30,952 nucleotides of DNA from Linderina pennispora (Eukaryota; Kickxellomycota; Kickxellomycetes; Kickxellales; Kickxellaceae), in NCBI RefSeq assembly GCF_002104995.1, contig NW_024468364.1:1-30952 (forward strand). The letters run 5' to 3'. The notes under the pieces are model-generated. The model searched no databases. It saw only the letters and a list, made by a program, of their open reading frames with translations, and was not told where the DNA came from. This document shows, piece after piece, positions 10,033 to 17,835 of the stretch (its first letter is position 1; each line of letters opens with the position of its first letter). The translations under genes and the position numbers were made by a program.

Positions 10033-10438
10033 GGTGTATTGATACAAGTCAGGGTGGACAGCTGTGGAATGCAGAGATGTAAGGGTGAGAATGAGATGAG
10101 ATGATGTAAAAAATCTTGAAGGGGTCGCATGACAGGGTCTTATATACTGCTTGCATTGCCGATGTGTTTGCCAAGGCAGCCCAACAAGGGGACGCCTTCT
10201 ACGCCATCAGGCATGAACCGCGGATCTGCATGGACGCATTTGTTGTCTACTCAAAAATAGAACATAGTTGTCGTCGCCTCGAGTGTATTTTTAGGAGAAT
10301 GCCTTTGTGGGATATTGGCTACAAAGAACTTTTGCCAAGAGACAGATATCTAGATTGCCAATCGCATACATTTTTAACCCCCAGACAGTGTAAAAAAAAC
10401 ATGGAGACCATGCGTATGTTCTATAATCTTTTCATATC
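10033..10438. other. Intergenic, between lactonase-like copies 1 and 2
   Basis: About 400 bases holding the copy 1 promoter (TATA-like box near 10140) and the AT-rich 3' flank of copy 2. No further gene is visible. Confidence 0.5.
10140..10147 (-). promoter_or_regulatory. TATA-like box of lactonase-like copy 1
   Basis: TATATAAG on the minus strand, about 110 bases upstream of the ATG at 10032. Confidence 0.5.
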
Positions 10439-11737
10439 CTATGCCCAGTCGCAGTAGATGCTGGAGCCACTCTGCTTGCACACAGTCCCGCTGGCGCACG
10501 ACTGCTGGAGCCAGGCGCCGTTGTTGCAGATAGCATATTTGGGCGATGATCCTGCACTGGCACACTGGAACTGGCCTTGGAGGGCTGCATCGCAAACGGT
10601 CGGCGATCCTGTGGCAGTGGTCGAAGTAACCGGGGATGAGGTGCTAGCCCGAGATGTGCTGGAAGCGGTACTGGTGCTTGTGGCAGGCGGGGTTTTAGTT
10701 GCGGCTGTCGAGGTTGTGACCACTGCTGCCGTAGTCGAGGACGTAATTGGACCGGAGGCCTGCAGCTTGTTGAAGGCATTGCCAACAGCAGGGCTCTTGT
10801 ACACGCTCACACACCCCTTGCTCGTGTTGTCAGCACAGGCACCGACAATGTATAGGTCTGTGCCACTGGCACCGCCAAACTCGAGATTGCCAACGCCCAT
10901 GATTCCTGACACATTGATATACGCAAGGAGCTGGCCCGACGGAGAGAGCTTGGCGACCTTGCCAATGCCATTACGAGTGACATACAGGTTGCCCTGGGTA
11001 TCAGTGCGCATGCCATCGATGTCAGTGGATGCAGTGTTGTCGAGCTTGCCAAAATCAGCAAACACGCGCTTGTTGGATATAGCCCCTGTCTTAGCATCGA
11101 GGTCAAATGCGTAAATGACGTTCGAGATGACCGCCCAGTCCTTGTTGGCCGACTCCGATAGATACAGAGTCTTCTCGTCGGGGCTGACCTCAATGCCGTT
11201 GGTGCGGTAGAAGACGCCGAGCTTGGTTGCCTTGCCAGTACTATCGCAAGTCCACAAGTCGCCATTGCCAATCACATCAGTAGCCTGATAGTTCATGCCC
11301 GACATGAAGATTCGGCCAGTGGAGTGCGCAATGGCAATGTCGTTGGGCTGCAGAATGCCCGGGTCCTGGCACAGCACGGCGCTGTTCTGGAACGAGCCCG
11401 AGGCATTGCGGTTAGTCAGCCGGAGCACCCGATGGCCGGTGGCATCGGCGATGTAGGCTTCCTCGTTGCCACTGCCATCGACCCGGAACCGAATGCCATT
11501 AAACAGAGCACCACCAGTTCCCTGGTACAGCAGAGACTGACTAGGCGAGACCTTGCCGGCAGCTGCCGAATTGGCATTGAAGTTGACGGCATAGATATTT
11601 CCAGCACGGTCGACACCGGCACCCTCAATGCCACTGCCAAACTGGCTGTTGGATGACGTAAGATAAGGCGTAGCCTGGAAGGTGTCCACGGCCAGCGCGG
11701 CAGAAGCAAGAGAAGCAAGGGCGAACGAGAGTTTCAT
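10439..11737 (-). CDS. Secreted SMP-30/gluconolactonase-like protein fused to CBM19 (copy 2)
   Basis: A 432-aa secreted protein in three parts. Residues 1-16 are a signal peptide (MKLSFALASLASAALA). Residues 20 to about 325 are an SMP-30/gluconolactonase beta-propeller with candidate metal residues Glu38 (GIEGAGVD), Asn132 (QPNDIAIA), Asn180 (TNGIEVSPDEKTLYL) and Asp241 (DIDGM). Residues 328-379 are a Thr/Ser-rich, probably O-glycosylated linker. Residues 380-432 are a six-Cys module ending SGSSIYCDWA that matches family 19 carbohydrate-binding modules, which bind chitin. The same module closes the GH18 chitinase at 22946-24328; from CNNG to CDW I count 23 of 28 residues identical. The architecture suggests a lactonase-like enzyme held on chitin. 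Neither flanking paralog has the module. The fold and the module are well supported, the catalytic activity is inference. Confidence 0.88.
   Translation of the reverse strand: MKLSFALASLASAALAVDTFQATPYLTSSNSQFGSGIEGAGVDRAGNIYAVNFNANSAAAGKVSPSQSLLYQGTGGALFNGIRFRVDGSGNEEAYIADATGHRVLRLTNRNASGSFQNSAVLCQDPGILQPNDIAIAHSTGRIFMSGMNYQATDVIGNGDLWTCDSTGKATKLGVFYRTNGIEVSPDEKTLYLSESANKDWAVISNVIYAFDLDAKTGAISNKRVFADFGKLDNTASTDIDGMRTDTQGNLYVTRNGIGKVAKLSPSGQLLAYINVSGIMGVGNLEFGGASGTDLYIVGACADNTSKGCVSVYKSPAVGNAFNKLQASGPITSSTTAAVVTTSTAATKTPPATSTSTASSTSRASTSSPVTSTTATGSPTVCDAALQGQFQCASAGSSPKYAICNNGAWLQQSCASGTVCKQSGSSIYCDWA
10442..10600 (-). other. CBM19 chitin-binding module coding segment
   Basis: Encodes residues 380-432 of the copy 2 lactonase-like protein. 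The conserved Cys pattern and the end ICNNGAWLQQSC, then SGSSIYCDW match the chitinase module at the other end of the secreted-protein region. Confidence 0.85.
10872..11017 (-). repeat. Near-identical block shared by lactonase-like copies 2 and 1
   Basis: Partner of 9164-9309, 141 of 146 bases identical. Confidence 0.85.
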
Positions 11738-12203
11738 GTTAAGGGCAAATTATATGTTGAAATGGCTGTGCTGCTCTGCCCATTTGTCGTGGATGGGATG
11801 GTGAGTTTAAATAGGCCCCGACTAGCATTTAGTATCCTTACCACGGAGCCCAGTAGTAAAATTAAGTGACGCCGCGGTGCATGGCATTGCACGCTAAGCT
11901 TGCCCGGGCTTGTTTTGAGCCTGTTTTGCCATGTGGCTACAGGGGAAATCCCAAAGAAACCGGCATGTCACATGTAGCGCCCGCTCCTCCGCTGGCTGTC
12001 ATAATCCAAGGCTCAATGTTGGCGGACTCGGCGGGTTTGGCTGGAATGCTGGCCTGGGCTGCACATGCAAAGGACATCCTAGTCAAGCTTGGTACACCTC
12101 AATTACGTATCGATGAAGAATTCTGGAAGAGAACTAATGGTGATCCGGTCCCTCCTATGCAGATCGCAATTTTTTGCGGCATATTCTGCGGAAGGGGGAT
12201 AAA
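11738..12203. other. Intergenic, between lactonase-like copies 2 and 3
   Basis: About 465 bases with the copy 2 promoter near 11806 and the 3' flank of copy 3. A plus-strand open frame begins here and runs on as antisense of copy 3; I do not regard it as a gene. Confidence 0.5.
11806..11813 (-). promoter_or_regulatory. TATA-like box of lactonase-CBM19 gene
   Basis: TATTTAAA on the minus strand about 70 bases upstream of the ATG at 11737. Confidence 0.5.
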
Positions 12204-13229
12204 TCAGTGCTTCTTTTGCAGGTTGGCGAAGGCTCGGCCCTGGCTCTTGTTGCCAACAAAGCGCTCGACACATCCCTTGGCGGGGTTGTCGACGCAAGCA
12301 CCGACAACAAACAGGTCCTTGCCCTTGGGGCCAGCCAGCTCCAGGTTGGTCACCTCCTTGATGTTGCTCAGCTGGAAATACGCCAGCAGCTTGCCCTTTG
12401 GCGAGATCTTGGCCACCTTGCCCGATCCCCACCGGGCCACATACAGGTTGCCGTCGACATCAGCACGCATGCCATCGACATCGTTCCCAGCAGTGCCATC
12501 GAGGGTTGCGAAATCGACAAACACGCGCCGATTCGAGATCTTGCCTTGGCAGGCGTCCAGGTCAAATGCCAGAATCTGGTTAGACACGACCTCACCGCCC
12601 TTGTTGATAGCCTCCGACAGATACAGCGTCTTCTCATCAGGGCTGACCTCGATACCATTGGTGCGGTAGAACTCGCCCAGCTTCTTTGCCTTTCCGCTCT
12701 TGTCGCACGTCCACAGATCGCCGTCGCCGACGACCGAATCGGGCGTGAACCGCATGCCTGACAGGAAGATGCGGCCGGTCGTGTGTGCAATGGCCAGGTC
12801 GTTGGGCTGCAGGATCTTGGGGTTCTGGCAGAAGGTCTCGGAATGCGCAAACTTGCCGTTCTTGCCCACATCCCGCAGCCGCACAACGCGGTGGTTGACG
12901 ACATCAGCCAGATACGCTTCCTGGATGCCCTGCTTGTCTATGTTGAAACGAATGCCGTTGAACCACGAGTTGGGCTTGGCCTTGTCCTCGAACAGGCTCT
13001 TCTGCGAGCTAAACGCCCGGCCGATGGCTGCCTTGTTGTCGCCATAGTGCACAGCATAAAAGTTCCCGTCCTTGTCGACTGCAGCTCCCTCGATGAGCGC
13101 GCCAAACCGCGTGGTGCTCGAAGTCAGAAAGGGCCCAGTGTGGTAGACGCTGACCGCTCCGGGAATGGAGGCTGCAGTAGACGAAAGAGCAGCGGCGGAT
13201 GCGGCTATCATGATGGCTGCGAGTCTCAT
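12204..13229 (-). CDS. Secreted SMP-30/gluconolactonase-like protein (copy 3)
   Basis: Third tandem paralog, 341 aa, the most diverged of the three. The ATG at 13229 gives a clean signal peptide (MRLAAIMIAASAAALSSTAA); the frame is open further upstream but that extension would bury the signal. Propeller motifs are kept: IEGAAVDKDGNFYAV, QPNDLAIAHTTGRIF, TNGIEVSPDEKTLYL and DVDGMRADVDGNLYV, carrying the Glu, Asn, Asn and Asp expected to bind the metal. It ends in KSQGRAFANLQKKH with no linker or binding module. Its order in the cluster, same strand and similar size as copies 1 and 2 point to tandem duplication. Likely acts outside the cell, substrate unknown. Confidence 0.85.
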   Translation of the reverse strand: MRLAAIMIAASAAALSSTAASIPGAVSVYHTGPFLTSSTTRFGALIEGAAVDKDGNFYAVHYGDNKAAIGRAFSSQKSLFEDKAKPNSWFNGIRFNIDKQGIQEAYLADVVNHRVVRLRDVGKNGKFAHSETFCQNPKILQPNDLAIAHTTGRIFLSGMRFTPDSVVGDGDLWTCDKSGKAKKLGEFYRTNGIEVSPDEKTLYLSEAINKGGEVVSNQILAFDLDACQGKISNRRVFVDFATLDGTAGNDVDGMRADVDGNLYVARWGSGKVAKISPKGKLLAYFQLSNIKEVTNLELAGPKGKDLFVVGACVDNPAKGCVERFVGNKSQGRAFANLQKKH

Positions 13230-13643
13230 GGTATTGAAAAGAGGTGGAGAGGAAGAGGAAAAGGTGTAAAGGCTTGGTTTGGCAATGGCTGTCGGCACAG
13301 AGTTCCCTCGGTGCAAATGCCGGGGGTTGCCGCGGCTTTATAAAAGGAACAAAGCACATGTGTCTGCCGGATTGCCCCTAGCCTGAAAAGGGAAGCCTTC
13401 TGGAGACAACCCCGCACGCTGCACCGTGCATTCGATGGAGCCCAACACCGAGCCAGCCCAAGGACCCGACCGGCTCCTATCCGGCTTCGCACCACGGTAC
13501 GAGGAACATTCGCCGCAAGCCTGGTGGCAAACAGGGATTTATTTCGTGTCAAGGATACATCACAAAGGTCGGCTAAAGCACAAAGCACAAAGCACATTTA
13601 AGGTTGTCAAGCAGAAGCCTGTCAGCAAGGCGAGACCGTCTCC
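13230..13643. other. Intergenic, lactonase-like copy 3 to Sts1-like gene
   Basis: About 410 bases holding the copy 3 promoter and the 3' flank of the Sts1-like gene. Open frames here are short and without recognisable content. Confidence 0.45.
13337..13343 (-). promoter_or_regulatory. TATA box of lactonase-like copy 3
   Basis: TATAAAG on the minus strand, about 110 bases upstream of the ATG at 13229. Confidence 0.5.
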
Positions 13644-14852
13644 TCAGAGGCTTGGCACCGGGGTGGTCTCGACCGGCAGATGGCTGCTGACACCCCGGGT
13701 AACCAGGCCACAGTACTGGCCAAAGCTCTGCTGGAACACTTGCATCGGCGGCTGGAACAGCGACGGCTCGCCCGAGTTCTGGTAAAAGTGGTCGAGCTGG
13801 TACCCCCACTGTGACACCATGTCTCTGCCCATGATATGGCCCTCCTCGGACCACCGCGCCGTGGCCATGATGGCCCTGAGCCAGCCATCGGCCAGCAGAC
13901 GCAGCGTGTCGCGGCGGATCTCGTTGTGCTCCTTGCGGTCCCACTTGGGCATGCGCATGGCGATGTCGGTGGCCTGGGCCAGCAGATCGAACCACTCGGC
14001 CGGGTGCGTCAGCACGTTGTCTGTCTGAGCAGCTGCGGTGCTGCGGCTGCTGACCAGGCCGTAGTGCGTGAAATGATCGAGGTACATTACGATGGTGTCG
14101 CGCAGCTCTTCGAGCGCCGGCTTGACGCGGTGGTATGTGTAGTCGTCGGCCAAGGGCCCGGATTTGTTGTACGGGAATGCCGCCAGCAGGCGACGCTCTA
14201 GACGCACCAGCTGGCTGCACGCCGAGTTGACCGTGGGCTTGGGAACCAGGTCGCGCACCTGCGTCGCCAGGCCCGGGTTCTGGGTGATCAGCATGTCCAG
14301 CAGCGAACGCAGGTCCTTCTCCTCCAGCGGCTCTACACAACAGCAGAGCACAATTAGCAAATACCGCACATCTCCCGATTCGTCAGCACTACAGGGCGCT
14401 GAAAGAAAAAAAAACTGATGACCATTTTTCATCCACTTACCAAGCAGCTTGTCCAGCGTTACGTCCTTGGGCCTGGTGTCCTCCACTCGTGTCCGCTTCC
14501 GTGTGTCAGCGCTATTCTGTGTGTCCCTCGGCTGCTGCTGCTGCTGTCCCGCCTGCGTAATACGACGGCCTGAAGACAGGTATCGGATGCGACGCTGCTC
14601 GGGTGGCGGCGACGAGCTCTCCATATTCTCGTCCTCGCTGCTGCTGGCTTTCCGCTTGGTGGTTCTGTGAATGTGCTGCTCGTCCAGCATTCCGTGCATC
14701 TGCGACTGGCCAAGGCCCATGCCAAAGCCAATTGCCGAGTTAATGTTGGGCAGAGGCGGACGCGCGGCTCCCCACGCAGTGCCGTTGAATCCGGCATTTG
14801 AGCTGAATGTAGCGGCTAGCGCCGATGCCTTCCATTGCCCCTGCTGCGACAT
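13644..14852 (-). CDS. Sts1/Cut8-like nuclear proteasome tether, two exons
   Basis: Resembles Sts1/Cut8, which tethers proteasomes at the nuclear envelope and helps import them into the nucleus. Exons 14441-14852 and 13644-14332 encode 366 aa. The N-terminal third is Ser/Gln-rich with basic clusters (TKRKASSSEDE, then RRIRYLSSGRR) that could be a nuclear localisation signal, as in Sts1. The conserved domain begins in exon 1 (VTLDKLLE) and continues in exon 2: DLRSLLDMLITQNPGL, LVPKPTVNSA, LVRLERRLLAAFPYNKSG, YTYHRVKPALEELRDTI and YLDHFTHYG, the Cut8 helical pattern. I chose the ATG at 14852 because the in-frame ATG at 14888 is upstream of a TATA-like stretch. The 108-bp intron is stop-free and a multiple of three, so retention would insert 36 residues in frame. 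Confidence 0.85.
   Translation of the reverse strand: MSQQGQWKASALAATFSSNAGFNGTAWGAARPPLPNINSAIGFGMGLGQSQMHGMLDEQHIHRTTKRKASSSEDENMESSSPPPEQRRIRYLSSGRRITQAGQQQQQPRDTQNSADTRKRTRVEDTRPKDVTLDKLLGKWMKNGHQFFFLSAPCSADESGDVRYLLIVLCCCVEPLEEKDLRSLLDMLITQNPGLATQVRDLVPKPTVNSACSQLVRLERRLLAAFPYNKSGPLADDYTYHRVKPALEELRDTIVMYLDHFTHYGLVSSRSTAAAQTDNVLTHPAEWFDLLAQATDIAMRMPKWDRKEHNEIRRDTLRLLADGWLRAIMATARWSEEGHIMGRDMVSQWGYQLDHFYQNSGEPSLFQPPMQVFQQSFGQYCGLVTRGVSSHLPVETTPVPSL
14333..14440 (-). other. 108-bp in-frame intron in the Sts1-like gene
   Basis: Donor GTAAGT after CTGCTTG and acceptor TGTGTAG before AGCCGCTGG on the minus strand, phase 1. Removal gives LDKLLEPLEEKDLRSLL, which restores the continuous Cut8-type helix. 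Retained, it adds 36 codons including a Phe run and several Cys. Confidence 0.8.
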
Positions 14853-15076
14853 TTGTGTGAATTGAATATAAAAAGGGTAGGAATACAAGAGACCAGGTTA
14901 AAAGTATAAAAAACGGCTGAAAGAAGGCTGGGATGAAAAAAGTGAGACAGTCTTGCTCCCTTGGTGGGGCGAAGTGCTGGAAATCCTGTGCTGCGCCCGC
15001 AACGCAATTTTTTCATCAGCCACTCACAGCAACCGTTGAGCCCAAAAAGCCCATCACTGATTGGTGAGACAAGCTA

Positions 15077-16573
15077 TCAACAGCAGTTATCCATCGCACG
15101 CTTGGCTGCCTCAAGCCGCTGCGACTCGCCAAGGCCTTGACCGAAATCGCTGTCGGTGGCAGCGCCGCTGGCAGGCTTCAGCACCGGCGAGCCCGTAGCA
15201 CGCGACGGCGAGTTGACATCGCTCTCGCTGTTGGTGGGCAGCAGCGTGGCTTCATCGCGCACATCTGGGTAGTAGTGGCGGTGGATCCAAAACACCAGAG
15301 CCGTGGCCATGCCGACCAGGAATCCGAGCCCGTCGTTGGAGAACCCAACCAGCGCAGCCGTGGTTGACAGCACGACAACGAAATCGCGCTTCCTGCGCTT
15401 CTCGTCGTGCGGGTAGTGTGTGAAGTTGCGGGCCACCAGCCCCAGCTCGATCGACGCTGTGAACAGCATCACGCCCAGCAGCGACTTTGGGAACCACTTG
15501 AGAATTGTCAGCAGCGACTCGCCAAACACCACTCCCAGGATGATCTTGACCAGGCCCAAAAAGTACAGGGACAGCTCCGTCCGTGCTCCAAAGAAGTACT
15601 GGCCCGCCAAGCCACCGCTGCCGTGGCAGAACGGCATCGAGCCCAGGAAGCACCCGACGATGTTCATGGCGCCAATGGTCGAGCTGATGTGAACCACTGA
15701 CGGATCGTAGCCGGGGAACAGCTCGCGCGCCAAAGCCGCCAGGGCGATGACCGAGTTCAGCAGCGTCAAAGGCAGCTGGCCCAGACCGGCGCTCAAAAAG
15801 CCTGTCTTGAACTCCTTCGCTGTTGGCACCACAGCGTGGACAAAATGGGCGCCTGGGTGCACCTTGTCATACTGGTGGTGCGTGCCTGTCTGCACCAGCG
15901 CAAAGATCAGGCCCAGCATGAAGATAACCATGGCCGTGGGCACGCGACGCCGCTCATACACAAACAGGACCAGCAAAAACGACGCCGTTGCCCACCACAG
16001 GTTGTCGCTCCAGATCAGGCTGTCGCCCCAGAACGACGCATTTGTCTTGATCGCGTCGATGCCCTTCTTGCACAGCTGCAGGGCTGCGCCCAGCTGCAGA
16101 CCCTTGACGACTGGCAGGGGCACAAACCGAGTCACCAGCCAGAGCAGCCGCGATAGCCCCAGGAACATGACAATCGCAGAGACACCCAGCCCGGCGCCCG
16201 CCAGCTCGCCAGGCGTAAACTTGTTGGTGAGGGCGATGGCTGCAATTGACTTCATTGGCTGCACGCACATGGGCACGCCGTAGAAAAACCCGGTCAGGAT
16301 ATTGTACAGCCCGCCAAAGAACAGCGATGATGTCAGGCTAGCCGACCCCTGCACCGTCAGGGATATGAGAATGGGAATCAGCGTGCCCAGGTCGCCCAGA
16401 GACCCGCTGAACTCACGCAGCGTGCAGTGCTCCTTCATGCGCCGGTACCGGCCCTTGAAGTCCCAGCACGGCGGGATGGGGTTGGGCACCGTCGGCGCGT
16501 TGGAATTGATCCATTTGTCCTCCTTGAGAAACTCGATTATCTGCTGCCGGGTAGGAAGTGTGAAGCGGCCCAT
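15077..16573 (-). CDS. MOT1-type molybdate transporter
   Basis: Polytopic membrane protein of the MOT1 family, a branch related to sulfate transporters that takes up molybdate for molybdenum-cofactor enzymes. It has 498 aa and about ten hydrophobic segments. Diagnostic motifs are present: LREFSGSLGDLGTLIPI at the first helix, VQPMKSIAAIAL after the second, GQLPLTLLNSVIALAAL in the middle and GSMPFCHGSGGLAGQY downstream. The ends (about 1-55 and 445-498) are hydrophilic and probably cytosolic; the C-terminus has a Ser-rich stretch before a Cys-Cys end. Intronless and intact. No other molybdenum-cofactor gene is visible next to it. MOT1 proteins may sit in plasma, vacuolar or mitochondrial membranes, and the sequence does not settle which. 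Confidence 0.92.
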   Translation of the reverse strand: MGRFTLPTRQQIIEFLKEDKWINSNAPTVPNPIPPCWDFKGRYRRMKEHCTLREFSGSLGDLGTLIPILISLTVQGSASLTSSLFFGGLYNILTGFFYGVPMCVQPMKSIAAIALTNKFTPGELAGAGLGVSAIVMFLGLSRLLWLVTRFVPLPVVKGLQLGAALQLCKKGIDAIKTNASFWGDSLIWSDNLWWATASFLLVLFVYERRRVPTAMVIFMLGLIFALVQTGTHHQYDKVHPGAHFVHAVVPTAKEFKTGFLSAGLGQLPLTLLNSVIALAALARELFPGYDPSVVHISSTIGAMNIVGCFLGSMPFCHGSGGLAGQYFFGARTELSLYFLGLVKIILGVVFGESLLTILKWFPKSLLGVMLFTASIELGLVARNFTHYPHDEKRRKRDFVVVLSTTAALVGFSNDGLGFLVGMATALVFWIHRHYYPDVRDEATLLPTNSESDVNSPSRATGSPVLKPASGAATDSDFGQGLGESQRLEAAKRAMDNCC

Positions 16574-16672
16574 AGTAGAGAGAAGAATTATTAACAGTGT
16601 AGATATTAAAGACAGCTGAAGAAGAAATGGTGCCGTGGGTCACTTGCCACATTCAGCCGTGCACCAGGCTAG

Positions 16673-16678
16673 CTTATA
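16673..16678 (-). promoter_or_regulatory. TATA-like box of MOT1-like gene
   Basis: TATAAG on the minus strand, about 100 bases upstream of the ATG at 16573. Confidence 0.4.
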
Positions 16679-17740
16679 TCCTCAACTCCAGGCCCCAAGC
16701 CCGCCCCTGAAATGAGAGGCGTCCCAACAAACGATCGCCAACGGCTCCTCCCTATTCATGTCGCTTCGTGTGGCCTATATGCAAGGCCAACTCCGACGGG
16801 AGAATTAATCTGCCTGACCATGAGCCGCTGTAAAACTACTCAAGGTGCAGGACTTTCCGTTCTATGGCTGTGAAGTTCTCAGTGCCTCCACTCTTTTGTT
16901 GCCACTGGATGCAAGGATCGGTTCATGGGGGATCGTCCTTCAAAAGTGGGCTGTACGCGCTCCGCCTCAAAGCGGGCATACACGGGGCGAATCATGGCAC
17001 GGTTCCTGCACACCACACTGCTGCTTTGGGCGCCCAATTGGTAAAATTGGCGTTTGATCCGTCGACGCTGCCTGCATATTCAAAGGCAATCTGCAAGCCA
17101 TGACGTGGATTAGATATCTCCATCCATCTCTGGTGGCTGGCTGTGCTTATCTTGGAGCTACTCTTCTATCGTGTAGGATCCCTAATCCCGCTGTACGCTG
17201 CACAGACATACCCATATATCAAATGCGCTGTTCAGATGGCATTACATTCATCCAGAGTGCTTGCCATATCTGTTTTGGCGCATCGGATATTCCGAGGCGA
17301 TGTGCAAGCGTGGGAGCTGCAAAGCGGCAGCCCAATCCATGATCATATCAATTACACGCAATCTATCTATCTAATTTGTATATTAGCAGGCAGAAGTCAC
17401 ATATTGAGCAGCTGACCAATCTTGACCACATGGTGTCTCCCGTCTACACTGCGTGATGCTCGCACAGTGCCCCTATCCGGCTGACACAGCCTCCGCGCAG
17501 GTGCTGTATCAGCCAGGCACACTCAGCAATTTACCTTCTCAACGACAGCTTTCGCTATGTGCATACCTGTGTACTGTGAGCGCTCGCAGTTGCTTGGCGG
17601 CCTCCGTTTACATCGCCTTTTTCGCTCTTATACATCCGTGTACCGCATGATTTTTACTCGGTAGAGTACATACAGCTGCATAGAGTGGCTGCGGGCAGTG
17701 ATGTTGACAACTCTGTTGCTCAGACAAGCAACCTGACTCC

Positions 17741-17748
17741 TATAAAGG
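17741..17748 (+). promoter_or_regulatory. TATA box of LRR/F-box-like gene
   Basis: TATAAAGG about 90 bases upstream of the ATG at 17836. Confidence 0.5.
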
Positions 17749-17835
17749 CGATACTCAGCCGCTTTGTTTAGATATCTTTCTCCATCCTCAATTCCTCCAC
17801 TCTTGTGATATATCCAGAACTGTCTATCCAGCATA

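Larger units (their letters stand above)
16574..17835. other. Divergent intergenic region
   Basis: About 1.26 kb between the MOT1-like gene (-) and the LRR/F-box-like gene (+). It holds a TATA-like box for each, near 16673 and 17741. Short ORFs on both strands show no recognisable content. No tRNA or repeat seen. Confidence 0.5.

Noticed and set aside
11866-12669. Plus-strand ORF of 267 codons
   Set aside because: Most of it is antisense to lactonase-like copy 3, whose propeller motifs and signal peptide are clear; no recognisable domain on the plus strand.
13573-14340. Long minus-strand ORF of 255 codons overlapping the Sts1-like gene
   Set aside because: Ala/Arg/Gly/His-rich composition typical of a shifted frame in GC-rich coding DNA; the Cut8 domain is in the other frame.
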